A DNA stretch of 47,731 nt from an uncultured Lachnospiraceae bacterium. Lineage in GTDB: Bacteria > Bacillota > Clostridia > Lachnospirales > Lachnospiraceae. The stretch spans positions 1-47,731 of the forward strand of contig CAMAGI010000005.1 in assembly GCA_945833775.1 (NCBI GenBank), in the 5' to 3' direction. Each line of letters begins with the position of its first letter. Position 1 is the first letter of the stretch. Positions 1 through 6,844 of the stretch are shown one piece after another. Made by a program: the position numbers and the translations under genes. Under the pieces are notes generated by a model. That model made no database searches. It worked only from the letters and a program-made list of their open reading frames with translations, and was not told the DNA's origin.

Positions 1-215
1 TCGCCGCTTTTCGCGGGGTATCTGCTTCTTTGCTGCGTCCTCCACACCCCGCTCGCTTCCCGAATATACAGGAGCGCAATTTTGAAAAGGAACGGCGGAT
101 TCGGATGTGCATTATAAAAATCATCCGTCAACTTAAGATATTGATGAATTAAATGATAAACTGCACGAATTGAGTGTGCAGATTCCCCGGCATCGTGGTA
201 AAGGGAACGTCCCTG
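1..215 (-). other. Left-edge region, no supported gene
   Basis: The minus strand stays open from the TGA of the M23-like gene to the window edge, in the same frame as that gene and for about 70 codons. I find no good start codon or ribosome binding site and do not recognise the translation, so I do not call it a gene. The region also holds a hairpin (161-181) and the palindrome AGGGAACGTCCCT (202-214). The open frame could be chance, or the start of something that continues to the left. Confidence 0.3.
148..181 (-). terminator. Possible weak terminator after the M23-like gene
   Basis: On the minus strand the arms CTGCAC and GTGCAG (161-181, 9-nt loop) are followed by TTTATCATTT. The stem is only 6 bp and the T-run is interrupted, so this is a weak candidate. 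Confidence 0.3.
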
Positions 216-1211
216 TCAACGAATCGGATTGATATTCTCACCGTTTACACGGACAGCGAATGACAAATTCACTCCTGTTGCCATTCCGGTCTTTCCCATC
301 GTGGCGATCTCGGATCCCTTTGATACAGCATCCCCCTCCGATACCTTGATCTCTTTCAGATGACCATATTGAACGGTTGTTCCGTTTTCCAGGGTTAATA
401 TAATATAATTCCCGTTTGCGGCATCAAATCCAACCTTTGAAATGGTTCCATCATAAACGGCGAATATGGCATCCCCCTCGTTCCCAACGATATTGATATG
501 GTCGCAATAGGACCCGTCGTCCTGTTCCCCAAAGCAGGAGGATACGGTTAATACCGAAACGGGAAGTCCCCAATCCGCAAAAGCCAACTCTCCTCTTTCA
601 TATTCCGGAGCTTGTTCTTGTGCATTCTCTACCTTCTGCTCAACAAAAGTCTGATGTTCGCTCAGGGCATCCTCCGGATTCTGTCTCTCAAAGTCAAAAG
701 AGCACATCCAGTCCTGTCCAAAGGCAAAGTTGTTATTTGTGAGCACAAAATAGTACCAGTCTCCGTCTCCGATATTCTCTCTCATGCGCTCAACATCGTA
801 CCCTTCTGAAATGTCAATCTTTATCACTCCCGTGGAATTGGGTTCGATTGTATCGCTGTCAAAGCGTATCAAATCCGGGTTTCCGTCCACCGGTTCCCCG
901 GTTGACCATTGCATTACTTTGACGTTATCCTGCAATTTCAATTCATGATCCGACAGATTCGTAATGATGATCTCATACTTTCCGTCCCCCAGGTAAACGG
1001 ACGAAAATGCAGCCTCGTCACCATTTATACCGGAAAACTTGTAATAGGCAAAGGCAGATAACGATGCAAGGCACAAAAGGCAGCCGGTGACCAGCGCATA
1101 TTTTCTGACGGCATCGTTATATAGGACCGTTGCTTTTCCCATATTGACACCCGTTTCCTCCCGAATGATAGACTTAATATTATGCAGATTTGTCTTACTA
1201 AATTTTGCCAT
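216..1211 (-). CDS. Membrane-anchored protein with degenerate M23 (LytM-like) domain
   Basis: 331 aa. About 37 N-terminal residues precede one membrane segment (about 38-56). A middle region of unknown fold follows, then a C-terminal M23/LytM-like domain (about 222-330) ending in the family-typical NPI. The M23 metal site is mostly lost. The His/Asp of the first motif read as Cys236/Asn240, and the HxH motif reads N314-L-S316. Only His284, in YGHL, remains. It is therefore probably not a peptidase and more likely a binding or sensing domain. It starts 2 nt after the stop of the sigma factor, with a GGAGG site (1219-1223) inside the sigma coding end. Translational coupling and a short cytoplasmic N-terminus suggest it is the membrane regulator (anti-sigma-like) of that sigma factor; this role is inferred. 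Confidence 0.75.
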   Translation of the reverse strand: MAKFSKTNLHNIKSIIREETGVNMGKATVLYNDAVRKYALVTGCLLCLASLSAFAYYKFSGINGDEAAFSSVYLGDGKYEIIITNLSDHELKLQDNVKVMQWSTGEPVDGNPDLIRFDSDTIEPNSTGVIKIDISEGYDVERMRENIGDGDWYYFVLTNNNFAFGQDWMCSFDFERQNPEDALSEHQTFVEQKVENAQEQAPEYERGELAFADWGLPVSVLTVSSCFGEQDDGSYCDHINIVGNEGDAIFAVYDGTISKVGFDAANGNYIILTLENGTTVQYGHLKEIKVSEGDAVSKGSEIATMGKTGMATGVNLSFAVRVNGENINPIR

Positions 1212-1213
1212 TT

Positions 1214-1750
1214 TTAATCCTCCATCATTTTTCTCAATTTCGCTTTCGCATTGTAAATTCGATTTTCCACCTGCTTCGGTTTCATCTCCAGGGCAAGGGC
1301 AATCTCCGAGACCTTTTGATCATAACAGAAACGCCTCATCAGGATATTCCTCTCTTCGTCCCCCAGTTTCTGCAGGCATTCCCGCAGTTTTTCGACTTGC
1401 TCATTCTCTCCCCTATCCGAGACTTCAAAGGCTTCCTCTTTCATCACAACACCATCGAGGAAAATCTCTTTTTCCTTTCTTAATTTGCGAAATCTATCAA
1501 TGGCCCGACTTCTTGCAAGCATCGACAGCCAGGAAGAGAGTTTTCCCTTATCCGGGTCATATTTTTCCGGATGCTCCCAGAGATAGATAAAAACATCTGC
1601 CACGCACTCTTCAACCTCACAGGCAGATGAAGAGTTGATCAGAATAGCGGCAGTTATTTTCCAGAGAAGTTTTGCATATTTGTCAACAACCATCGTAAAT
1701 ACTTTTTCGTTTCGTTTCAGAATCTCGGATCTGATTTTCGTATCATTCAC
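1214..1750 (-). CDS. ECF-type RNA polymerase sigma factor
   Basis: 178 aa from a GTG start. The sigma-70 region 2 part reads through VDKYAKLLWKI and LSSWLSMLARSRAIDRFRKL. The C-terminal region 4 helix-turn-helix includes ILMRRFCYDQKVSEIALAL and NRIYNAKAKLRK. An ATG lies 19 codons upstream, but I prefer the GTG at 1750 because GGAGG (1759-1763) sits 8 nt before it, and the extra N-terminal residues have no match to the family. The partner gene for the membrane protein follows almost directly. ECF factors with a membrane partner usually respond to envelope stress; the signal here is unknown. Confidence 0.88.
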   Translation of the reverse strand: MNDTKIRSEILKRNEKVFTMVVDKYAKLLWKITAAILINSSSACEVEECVADVFIYLWEHPEKYDPDKGKLSSWLSMLARSRAIDRFRKLRKEKEIFLDGVVMKEEAFEVSDRGENEQVEKLRECLQKLGDEERNILMRRFCYDQKVSEIALALEMKPKQVENRIYNAKAKLRKMMED

Positions 1751-1758
1751 TTTTGGTA

Positions 1759-1763
1759 CCTCC
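1759..1763 (-). promoter_or_regulatory. RBS that sets the GTG start of the sigma factor
   Basis: GGAGG on the minus strand, 8 nt before GTG at 1748-1750. No comparable site precedes the upstream ATG at 1807. Confidence 0.7.
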
Positions 1764-1807
1764 GGTTCTTTCCTTTGACCAGTCGCATATAGTACGAACG
1801 AAATCAC

Positions 1808-2162
1808 AAAAACACTTATTCATACATAATAAACGCAAAAAGCGTGGCAGCCACAGTCAAATGCCCACCACGCAATTGCGCTTGTCCACGTTATTGCTAA
1901 TCCATTGTTTTTATTCCCAGAAGAATCGTTCCCGGCAATGAATCCTGATTCCCTGATTCCGGCAGGTCTTCCGGAGCCGTCCCGTAATCCTGCGGCACTC
2001 AAATACCGCTCGTCTCATCCAAATGTATCAAAATAACGATCACCATAAGAAGTGATGCCTGAAGCTTCTGCTTAACAGCCTTGAGAACAGCTCTTATAGC
2101 AAAGAAGGCGTTCATATAACCAAAGGGCGCTCAACGTGGCTCAAGGAACGTCCTCAAATCTG
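1808..2162. other. 355-nt gap between the sigma factor and the DUF6033-like gene
   Basis: I see no convincing gene. Two short minus-strand frames (2002-1820 and a 38-codon frame just upstream) lack ribosome binding sites. The right part holds AGGAACGTCCT (2144-2154), which matches a motif at 202-214 in sequence and context. A promoter for the sigma operon is expected near 1770-1850, but I cannot assign it with confidence. Confidence 0.4.
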
Positions 2163-2957
2163 CTATACGGAATAATCGACACTCTGCCCGATCTGTTTTT
2201 CACTTTCCGTCTGCAGGTGATCGCTCATTCTGGCAAAACGATAATCTTCCAAACGAAGCATCAGCTCATCCACTGAGGAAGCGGAAATGACTTCCACAGC
2301 ATCCTCGTTCCAAGCTTCCATCCGTTCGGCTTCCCGGTCTGCCTTCTCCGACCGGCTCTCCTTAAGTTTCTCCGTGCGTTTCTTTTCAGCAGCTTTCTTC
2401 TCCGCCTTCCGGGCATCTGCTTTCTGAGCAGCCTTCTTCTCTGCGATACGCTTCTGCTGACGGGTTCGCTGATCCTGGAAAGACTTGTCCACTGCGGCAA
2501 AAAAAGAGGCTCTTCCGTCCTTCACCTGCATACCGAAGCTCTTGACGTTCACTCCGGCAGACGACAGTTTCTGTGCCATCTGGGACAAACTGTTTGCCCC
2601 ATTTCGGATCACCGCCTCATACTGCCTGCGATAATTCTCATCCTCCGCCATGCGTTCGATCTTCTCCTCATCGATCAGAACCACCATCTTGCTTGCATTG
2701 CCATAGCTTGCTGCCTGAGCCTTTGCTGTCTCCTTTTGGTCGGTGCTCACCAGAATAAAATCCATATTGGAGAATTTCTTCTTCAATTCCTCATAATATT
2801 TGGTTGCCTTCTCACTCAGTTTCGGATTACCGATGGTCCTCCCCTTCGCATAATCCCTGGCTTTTACCTCCTCGTAATCCACATTTTTCATATCAACTGC
2901 CTGCGATTTCGTCCCATTGTCGTGCACACTCTTGGCAACATCCGTCACTACGCCCAT
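2163..2957 (-). CDS. DUF6033-like protein
   Basis: 264 aa, cytoplasmic, with no signal peptide or membrane segment. The N-terminal two thirds look folded, including NPKLSEKATKYYEELKKKF and a stretch MDFILVSTD. About residues 160-215 form a highly charged Lys/Ala/Glu/Arg helix, and a short tail follows. It resembles DUF6033 proteins seen in Lachnospiraceae, whose function is not known to me. The start is supported by GGAGG shortly before ATG. The upstream gene telA ends at a strong terminator, so this gene needs its own promoter. Confidence 0.7.
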   Translation of the reverse strand: MGVVTDVAKSVHDNGTKSQAVDMKNVDYEEVKARDYAKGRTIGNPKLSEKATKYYEELKKKFSNMDFILVSTDQKETAKAQAASYGNASKMVVLIDEEKIERMAEDENYRRQYEAVIRNGANSLSQMAQKLSSAGVNVKSFGMQVKDGRASFFAAVDKSFQDQRTRQQKRIAEKKAAQKADARKAEKKAAEKKRTEKLKESRSEKADREAERMEAWNEDAVEVISASSVDELMLRLEDYRFARMSDHLQTESEKQIGQSVDYSV

Positions 2958-3203
2958 ACTCTTCCTCCTTGAATTGTTCTCCGGGATTGTGAATTTCGAA
3001 AGGGATTTCAGCGATGTTCTATGAGAGCAGAAATAAAAGCAGATCCTCCCATACCGATGTCATCCATGACAATGGCAGATCAGGATAGAAATGGTCGCCG
3101 AAATCCGTTTCAGCTGCTATATCATACTCTGTTTTTCGGTAGAGAACAGCCATTTCTTAACCTCGAATAACAATATATTGTAAATATAGATTAGCAAAAC
3201 AAA
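2958..3203. other. Upstream region of the DUF6033-like gene
   Basis: The gap between the telA terminator and this gene holds a possible 44-codon gene (3019-3153). A TATGAT hexamer occurs on the minus strand inside that frame but has no good -35 partner. Nothing else stands out. Confidence 0.35.
3019..3153 (-). CDS. Possible small protein, 44 aa
   Basis: A 44-codon frame starts ATG-GCT at 3153. GAGG lies 7 nt before the ATG and the frame ends at TAG. The peptide begins MAVLYRKTEYD, is acidic in the middle, and ends in a hydrophobic tail (WEDLLLFLLS). It lies 61 nt before the DUF6033-like gene on the same strand, so the two could be co-transcribed. I do not recognise it; it may also be leader sequence that is open by chance. 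Confidence 0.35.
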   Translation of the reverse strand: MAVLYRKTEYDIAAETDFGDHFYPDLPLSWMTSVWEDLLLFLLS

Positions 3204-3241
3204 ATAAAAAAGTCTGACAAAGACAATGTCTTTGCCAGACT
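3204..3241 (-). terminator. Strong terminator of the priA-telA gene run
   Basis: On the minus strand an approximately 14-bp stem (3211-3241; arms near AGTCTGGCAAAGAC and GTCTTTGTCAGACT, 3-nt loop) runs straight into TTTTTTA. It is a textbook intrinsic terminator 30 nt after the telA stop. Confidence 0.9.
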
Positions 3242-3270
3242 CCACAACGTTCCATAAAAGTTGAATTCTC

Positions 3271-4476
3271 TTATGACTCCGTAATGCCCTGGGTGGAGGA
3301 TTTGCTCATGGCGAGCAGCTTCTCACGCATCTCGGTCTCGATTCTGCGAAGTTCAATCTCTGCGTTCTTGCGCTTCGTCCGACCCTCCTCCTGGATTTTC
3401 ATGACCTCATCCAGAGTACTGATCAGCGTCTGGTTGGTGGCGGTAAGGGTCTCGATATCTACAATGCCGCGCTCTGTCTCCTTCGCGGTCTCAATGGTTG
3501 CCACCTTCAGGGACTCCGCATTCTTCTTCAAAAGCTCATTGGTCATGTCGGTGACCTCACGCTGTGCTCTCGCCGCATCTCTGGAATGATCCAGACCAAT
3601 CGCAATCACCATCTGACTCTTCCAGAGAGGGATGGTGTTCACCAGTGTGGACTGAATCTTCTCCGACATTGCGGTGTCGTTGGATTGAATGAGCCGAATC
3701 TGCGGAGCCATCTGAAGAGAGATCGTCCTTGTAAGCTCCAGATCATAGATTTTCTTCTCAAAGCGCTCGATCTGAGCCGCAAAATCCTTGGCAGCCTGTG
3801 TATCCTCAGGCAATCCGCTCTCCTCCGCCCGCTTCAGCATAGCCGGAAGTTCAACCGTCTTCGCTTCCTCCAGCTTTTTCTTGCCGGCCAGTATGTACAT
3901 GGACAATTCCTTGAAATAATTCAGGTTCAGTTCATACATTTTATCCAGCATAGCCACATCCTTAAGGAGCGTGATCTGATGTTCCTCCATGGCTTTGCTG
4001 ATCTTGCCGATGTTTACTTCTGCCTTGTCGTATTTTGCCTTTAAGCTGGCAAGTCTGTCTCCGCTCTTCTTGAACAATCCCAGAAAACCGCCGCGCTCCT
4101 CCTCGGTTTCAAAATCACGAAGCTGTGCCACCACATCGGTCAGCATCTGTCCGATTTCACCCATATCCTTGGTGCGAACACTGCCCAGCGCAGACTCCGA
4201 GAAATCTGCAATCTTTTTCTGGCTGCCGGCGCCGAACTGCAATACCTGCTGGGTATTGGTCAGATCGATCTGTGCCGCGAAATCGTCCACCATCTTCTGC
4301 TCTTCCGGGGTGAGCTGGACCTCATATTGATCCTCCTGTGCACTTGTCGCAGAAGCACTCTCCTGCGTCTTAGCAACCACAATCTCCTCCCGGGTATCGG
4401 GGAGCGGGGAGAGGGTCAGTGTAGGTGCCTCCTTTAACATCTCATCCAAATCCTTACTCACTATTGTGTCCTCCAT
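3271..4476 (-). CDS. TelA-family protein (toxic anion resistance family)
   Basis: 401 aa, helical, with no membrane segment. The family core runs from about residue 110 to the end, with a typical stretch around QMAPQIRLIQ and PLWKSQMVIAIGL. The first 60 residues are low-complexity and probably disordered. TelA proteins were named for tellurite resistance, but their biochemical role is unclear; in Firmicutes they occur beside XpaC-like proteins and affect resistance to cell-envelope-active compounds. Here it follows the XpaC-like gene by 15 nt and is the last gene of the long operon. Confidence 0.88.
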   Translation of the reverse strand: MEDTIVSKDLDEMLKEAPTLTLSPLPDTREEIVVAKTQESASATSAQEDQYEVQLTPEEQKMVDDFAAQIDLTNTQQVLQFGAGSQKKIADFSESALGSVRTKDMGEIGQMLTDVVAQLRDFETEEERGGFLGLFKKSGDRLASLKAKYDKAEVNIGKISKAMEEHQITLLKDVAMLDKMYELNLNYFKELSMYILAGKKKLEEAKTVELPAMLKRAEESGLPEDTQAAKDFAAQIERFEKKIYDLELTRTISLQMAPQIRLIQSNDTAMSEKIQSTLVNTIPLWKSQMVIAIGLDHSRDAARAQREVTDMTNELLKKNAESLKVATIETAKETERGIVDIETLTATNQTLISTLDEVMKIQEEGRTKRKNAEIELRRIETEMREKLLAMSKSSTQGITES

Positions 4477-4491
4477 TCCTTTTTATCCGGC

Positions 4492-5910
4492 TCAACCTGC
4501 CGGTACTTTCTCTTTCGATGCCTTTTCAAACTCGTCCATGCCTCCCGTAAGTCCTTCCTGGGCCAACATGGTCTGTAATACCTGTGCGTCCGTTGTCACG
4601 TCAAATGCGGATTCCTGGAACAGGTGATTCAAAAGCTCTGCAAAGGCCTTGTTGATGATTCCAAGTGTCTTTTCGATCTCAGCCTGAGCCGTGAGAATAT
4701 CCTCACCCGGCACGGTAACCTTCGAAAACTCCCGATAGCCTTCGACCAGTTTCACCGTCGTCGGGAGATAATAATCCATCATCTTATGCATGCGCGCCAT
4801 TTGTTCCGGATGTTCCCGCACTCTGTCAAAAATCTGATTCAGCAGATTCTCCAATGTAAACAATTCTTTCGAGATGGATTCATCGGCGATTTCATCGTTC
4901 AGATCCCGCAGTTTGCGAATGTATTCCATTCCCTCCGAAATCATCGCATTCAACTCGTTTTCCTGCTGTCTGCGGGCTTCCGCAATCTGCTCGGAAAGAG
5001 ATTTCTCCTCCTTATCGGCAGTGGTCTCAAGGCTTGCGCGCTGCCGGTATGCCGCATCCGTCTGTAAATACTGATGATACACCACATCATTGAGCATAAA
5101 ACAGGTTCCCTGATCATCCAGATGTCCCTCGGGGAACATACCGATGCGAAGCATTTTCTTGAGATCTCTTCGTACAAAACGAATACTGCTGTTGGTTTGT
5201 CTTGCCAGTTTTTCTATGGTCTCGTACATTTTCTGTCCGCACACCTGAATGTACCTGTCGGCTCTCTGCAGACGCGCACGTTTGCCGATTCCCGCACGCA
5301 GCATGAGTACAAACAGCAGGATAAGAATACCCGCCAAAATCATTCCGCCGGTTACTCCATGTCCGGTAAGATACAGAATCGAGAGGACAAAGAGTGCAAT
5401 TGCGGCACCGCCCATCCCGATAGAACCAAATATGATATACAGGATTCCGCTGACACTGCCCACCCGTTTTGTCTTCACCAGATTCCGGACACTCCGCACG
5501 GGATTGCCCGAAGCCTTTAACTGCTGCCATGCCGCCTGTTCTCTGGCGCGGGCTGTGCGGAGTTCTTCCCGTCTCCCCGCCTCTTTGCGGGCACGGGTTT
5601 GCTGCTCCCTTCTCCAGGCTTCCCGGCGCTCGCGCTCCTGAATTCGCAGTTCCTCCTGACGGTGTCTCCACTCCTTTTCCTTCTCGGTATACTCCTCTCT
5701 GCTCTGCTGCCAGTCCCGCTGTTTCTTCCTGACCAATTCCTCCTGACGCTGTCTCTCGGCAGCCGCCTGAAGTCTCGCCTCCGTCAGCGCATTGTTCACC
5801 GTATCCGATACCAATGTATTCAGTTGGCTGAAATCCCCGGTGCTCAACGCATCCGAGACGGAGTCCACAATCTGTTCTCCCAAATTCGTCCAGTTCGTAT
5901 TGTTGCTCAT
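4492..5910 (-). CDS. XpaC-like membrane protein (5-bromo-4-chloroindolyl phosphate hydrolysis family)
   Basis: 472 aa. The N-terminus (1-40) is followed by a long, Arg/Glu/Gln-rich coiled coil (about 43-130). Two membrane segments (about 154-182 and 186-206) come next, then a cytoplasmic helical domain with the XpaC-like part. The family name comes from a plate phenotype and does not prove hydrolase activity. Pairing with TelA is the usual arrangement. It lies 43 nt after rsgA on the same strand, so the pair appears attached to the kinase/phosphatase operon. Confidence 0.82.
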   Translation of the reverse strand: MSNNTNWTNLGEQIVDSVSDALSTGDFSQLNTLVSDTVNNALTEARLQAAAERQRQEELVRKKQRDWQQSREEYTEKEKEWRHRQEELRIQERERREAWRREQQTRARKEAGRREELRTARAREQAAWQQLKASGNPVRSVRNLVKTKRVGSVSGILYIIFGSIGMGGAAIALFVLSILYLTGHGVTGGMILAGILILLFVLMLRAGIGKRARLQRADRYIQVCGQKMYETIEKLARQTNSSIRFVRRDLKKMLRIGMFPEGHLDDQGTCFMLNDVVYHQYLQTDAAYRQRASLETTADKEEKSLSEQIAEARRQQENELNAMISEGMEYIRKLRDLNDEIADESISKELFTLENLLNQIFDRVREHPEQMARMHKMMDYYLPTTVKLVEGYREFSKVTVPGEDILTAQAEIEKTLGIINKAFAELLNHLFQESAFDVTTDAQVLQTMLAQEGLTGGMDEFEKASKEKVPAG

Positions 5911-5953
5911 ACGCTTCCCTACACCCTGTTTCTCAATTGCTTAAAGTCTGCGT

Positions 5954-6835
5954 CTAATATTTTTCCTTCCCCTTGAGTTCTTCATAGAGCAGCCTGTAGT
6001 TATCGTATCGCACACGCTCAATCTGCCCCTTTTCCACTGCCTCACGAACTCCGCAGACCGGTTCATGGATGTGGGAGCAGCCACCGAATTTACAATACTT
6101 TTCATACGCTGCAAACTCCGGATAACACCGCCAGAGTTCCTCTTTTTCAAGATCAAAGAGTTCCAGTGAACTAAACCCCGGGGTATCCAGAATAAAGGTG
6201 TTATCGGAGAGTGTCAGAAGTTCACTGTGCCTTGTTGTATGCTTTCCCCGTTCCACCTTTTCGCTGATGTTTCCGGTCTCCATCACCCGGTCACTCTGCA
6301 GGCAGTTGATCAGGGAAGATTTACCAACGCCGCTGGGGCCGGCAACCGTTGTCGTCTTTCCCGCAAGAAGCCCGCGCAGTTTTTCTACGCCCACCTGTGT
6401 CCTGGCACTCACCGTCAATGTCCGATAACCGGCCGCTGCATAGATTCGCTCGTACGTTTGCCCGCAGTCTTCCTCGTCAATATCCACCTTGTTAAAACAG
6501 ACAATGCAGGGCAGCTTTTGTTGCTCCATCATGATCAAAAAGCGATCCAGGAGATTGAGGCTGGGCTGAGGTCTGGTAATTGCAAAAATCACCAGTGCCT
6601 GATCCACATTGGCAACCGCCGGTCGGATCAGTTCACTTTTGCGCGGATAAAGCTCCGTGATATTGCCGAGGCTTTTTGCCTCATCCAACACTTCCAGTTC
6701 CACATCGTCCCCCACCAGGGGTTTCCTGTGATCCTTGCGAAACACGCCCTTGGCCTTGCACTCGTACACCAGTCCGGTCTCACTCGTAAAGACATAATAG
6801 AATCCGGCAATTCCTTTGATTATTTTTCCAACCAT
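5954..6835 (-). CDS. rsgA: Ribosome small-subunit-dependent GTPase A
   Basis: 293 aa, normal for the family. It has the circularly permuted GTPase order: NKVD (115-118) comes before GPSGVGKS (166-173) and DTPG (217-220). The N-terminal OB domain precedes this, and the C-terminal zinc motif has Cys248, Cys253, His255 and Cys261. RsgA acts late in 30S assembly. It lies directly after the PASTA kinase gene (9 nt), as in other Firmicutes where it is called cpgA and is a known substrate of that kinase. Confidence 0.96.
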   Translation of the reverse strand: MVGKIIKGIAGFYYVFTSETGLVYECKAKGVFRKDHRKPLVGDDVELEVLDEAKSLGNITELYPRKSELIRPAVANVDQALVIFAITRPQPSLNLLDRFLIMMEQQKLPCIVCFNKVDIDEEDCGQTYERIYAAAGYRTLTVSARTQVGVEKLRGLLAGKTTTVAGPSGVGKSSLINCLQSDRVMETGNISEKVERGKHTTRHSELLTLSDNTFILDTPGFSSLELFDLEKEELWRCYPEFAAYEKYCKFGGCSHIHEPVCGVREAVEKGQIERVRYDNYRLLYEELKGKEKY

Positions 6836-6844
6836 AAATGTTCC

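Noticed and set aside
1820..2002. 60-codon frame on the minus strand with a hydrophobic Cys-containing end
   Set aside because: TTG start without a ribosome binding site and no recognisable family; the Cys/Trp-rich end is probably chance.
2005..2125. 38-codon minus-strand frame with a hydrophobic middle, open again after one in-frame TGA
   Set aside because: No ribosome binding site before its ATG and the two parts do not resemble a known protein; a broken gene is possible but not supported.
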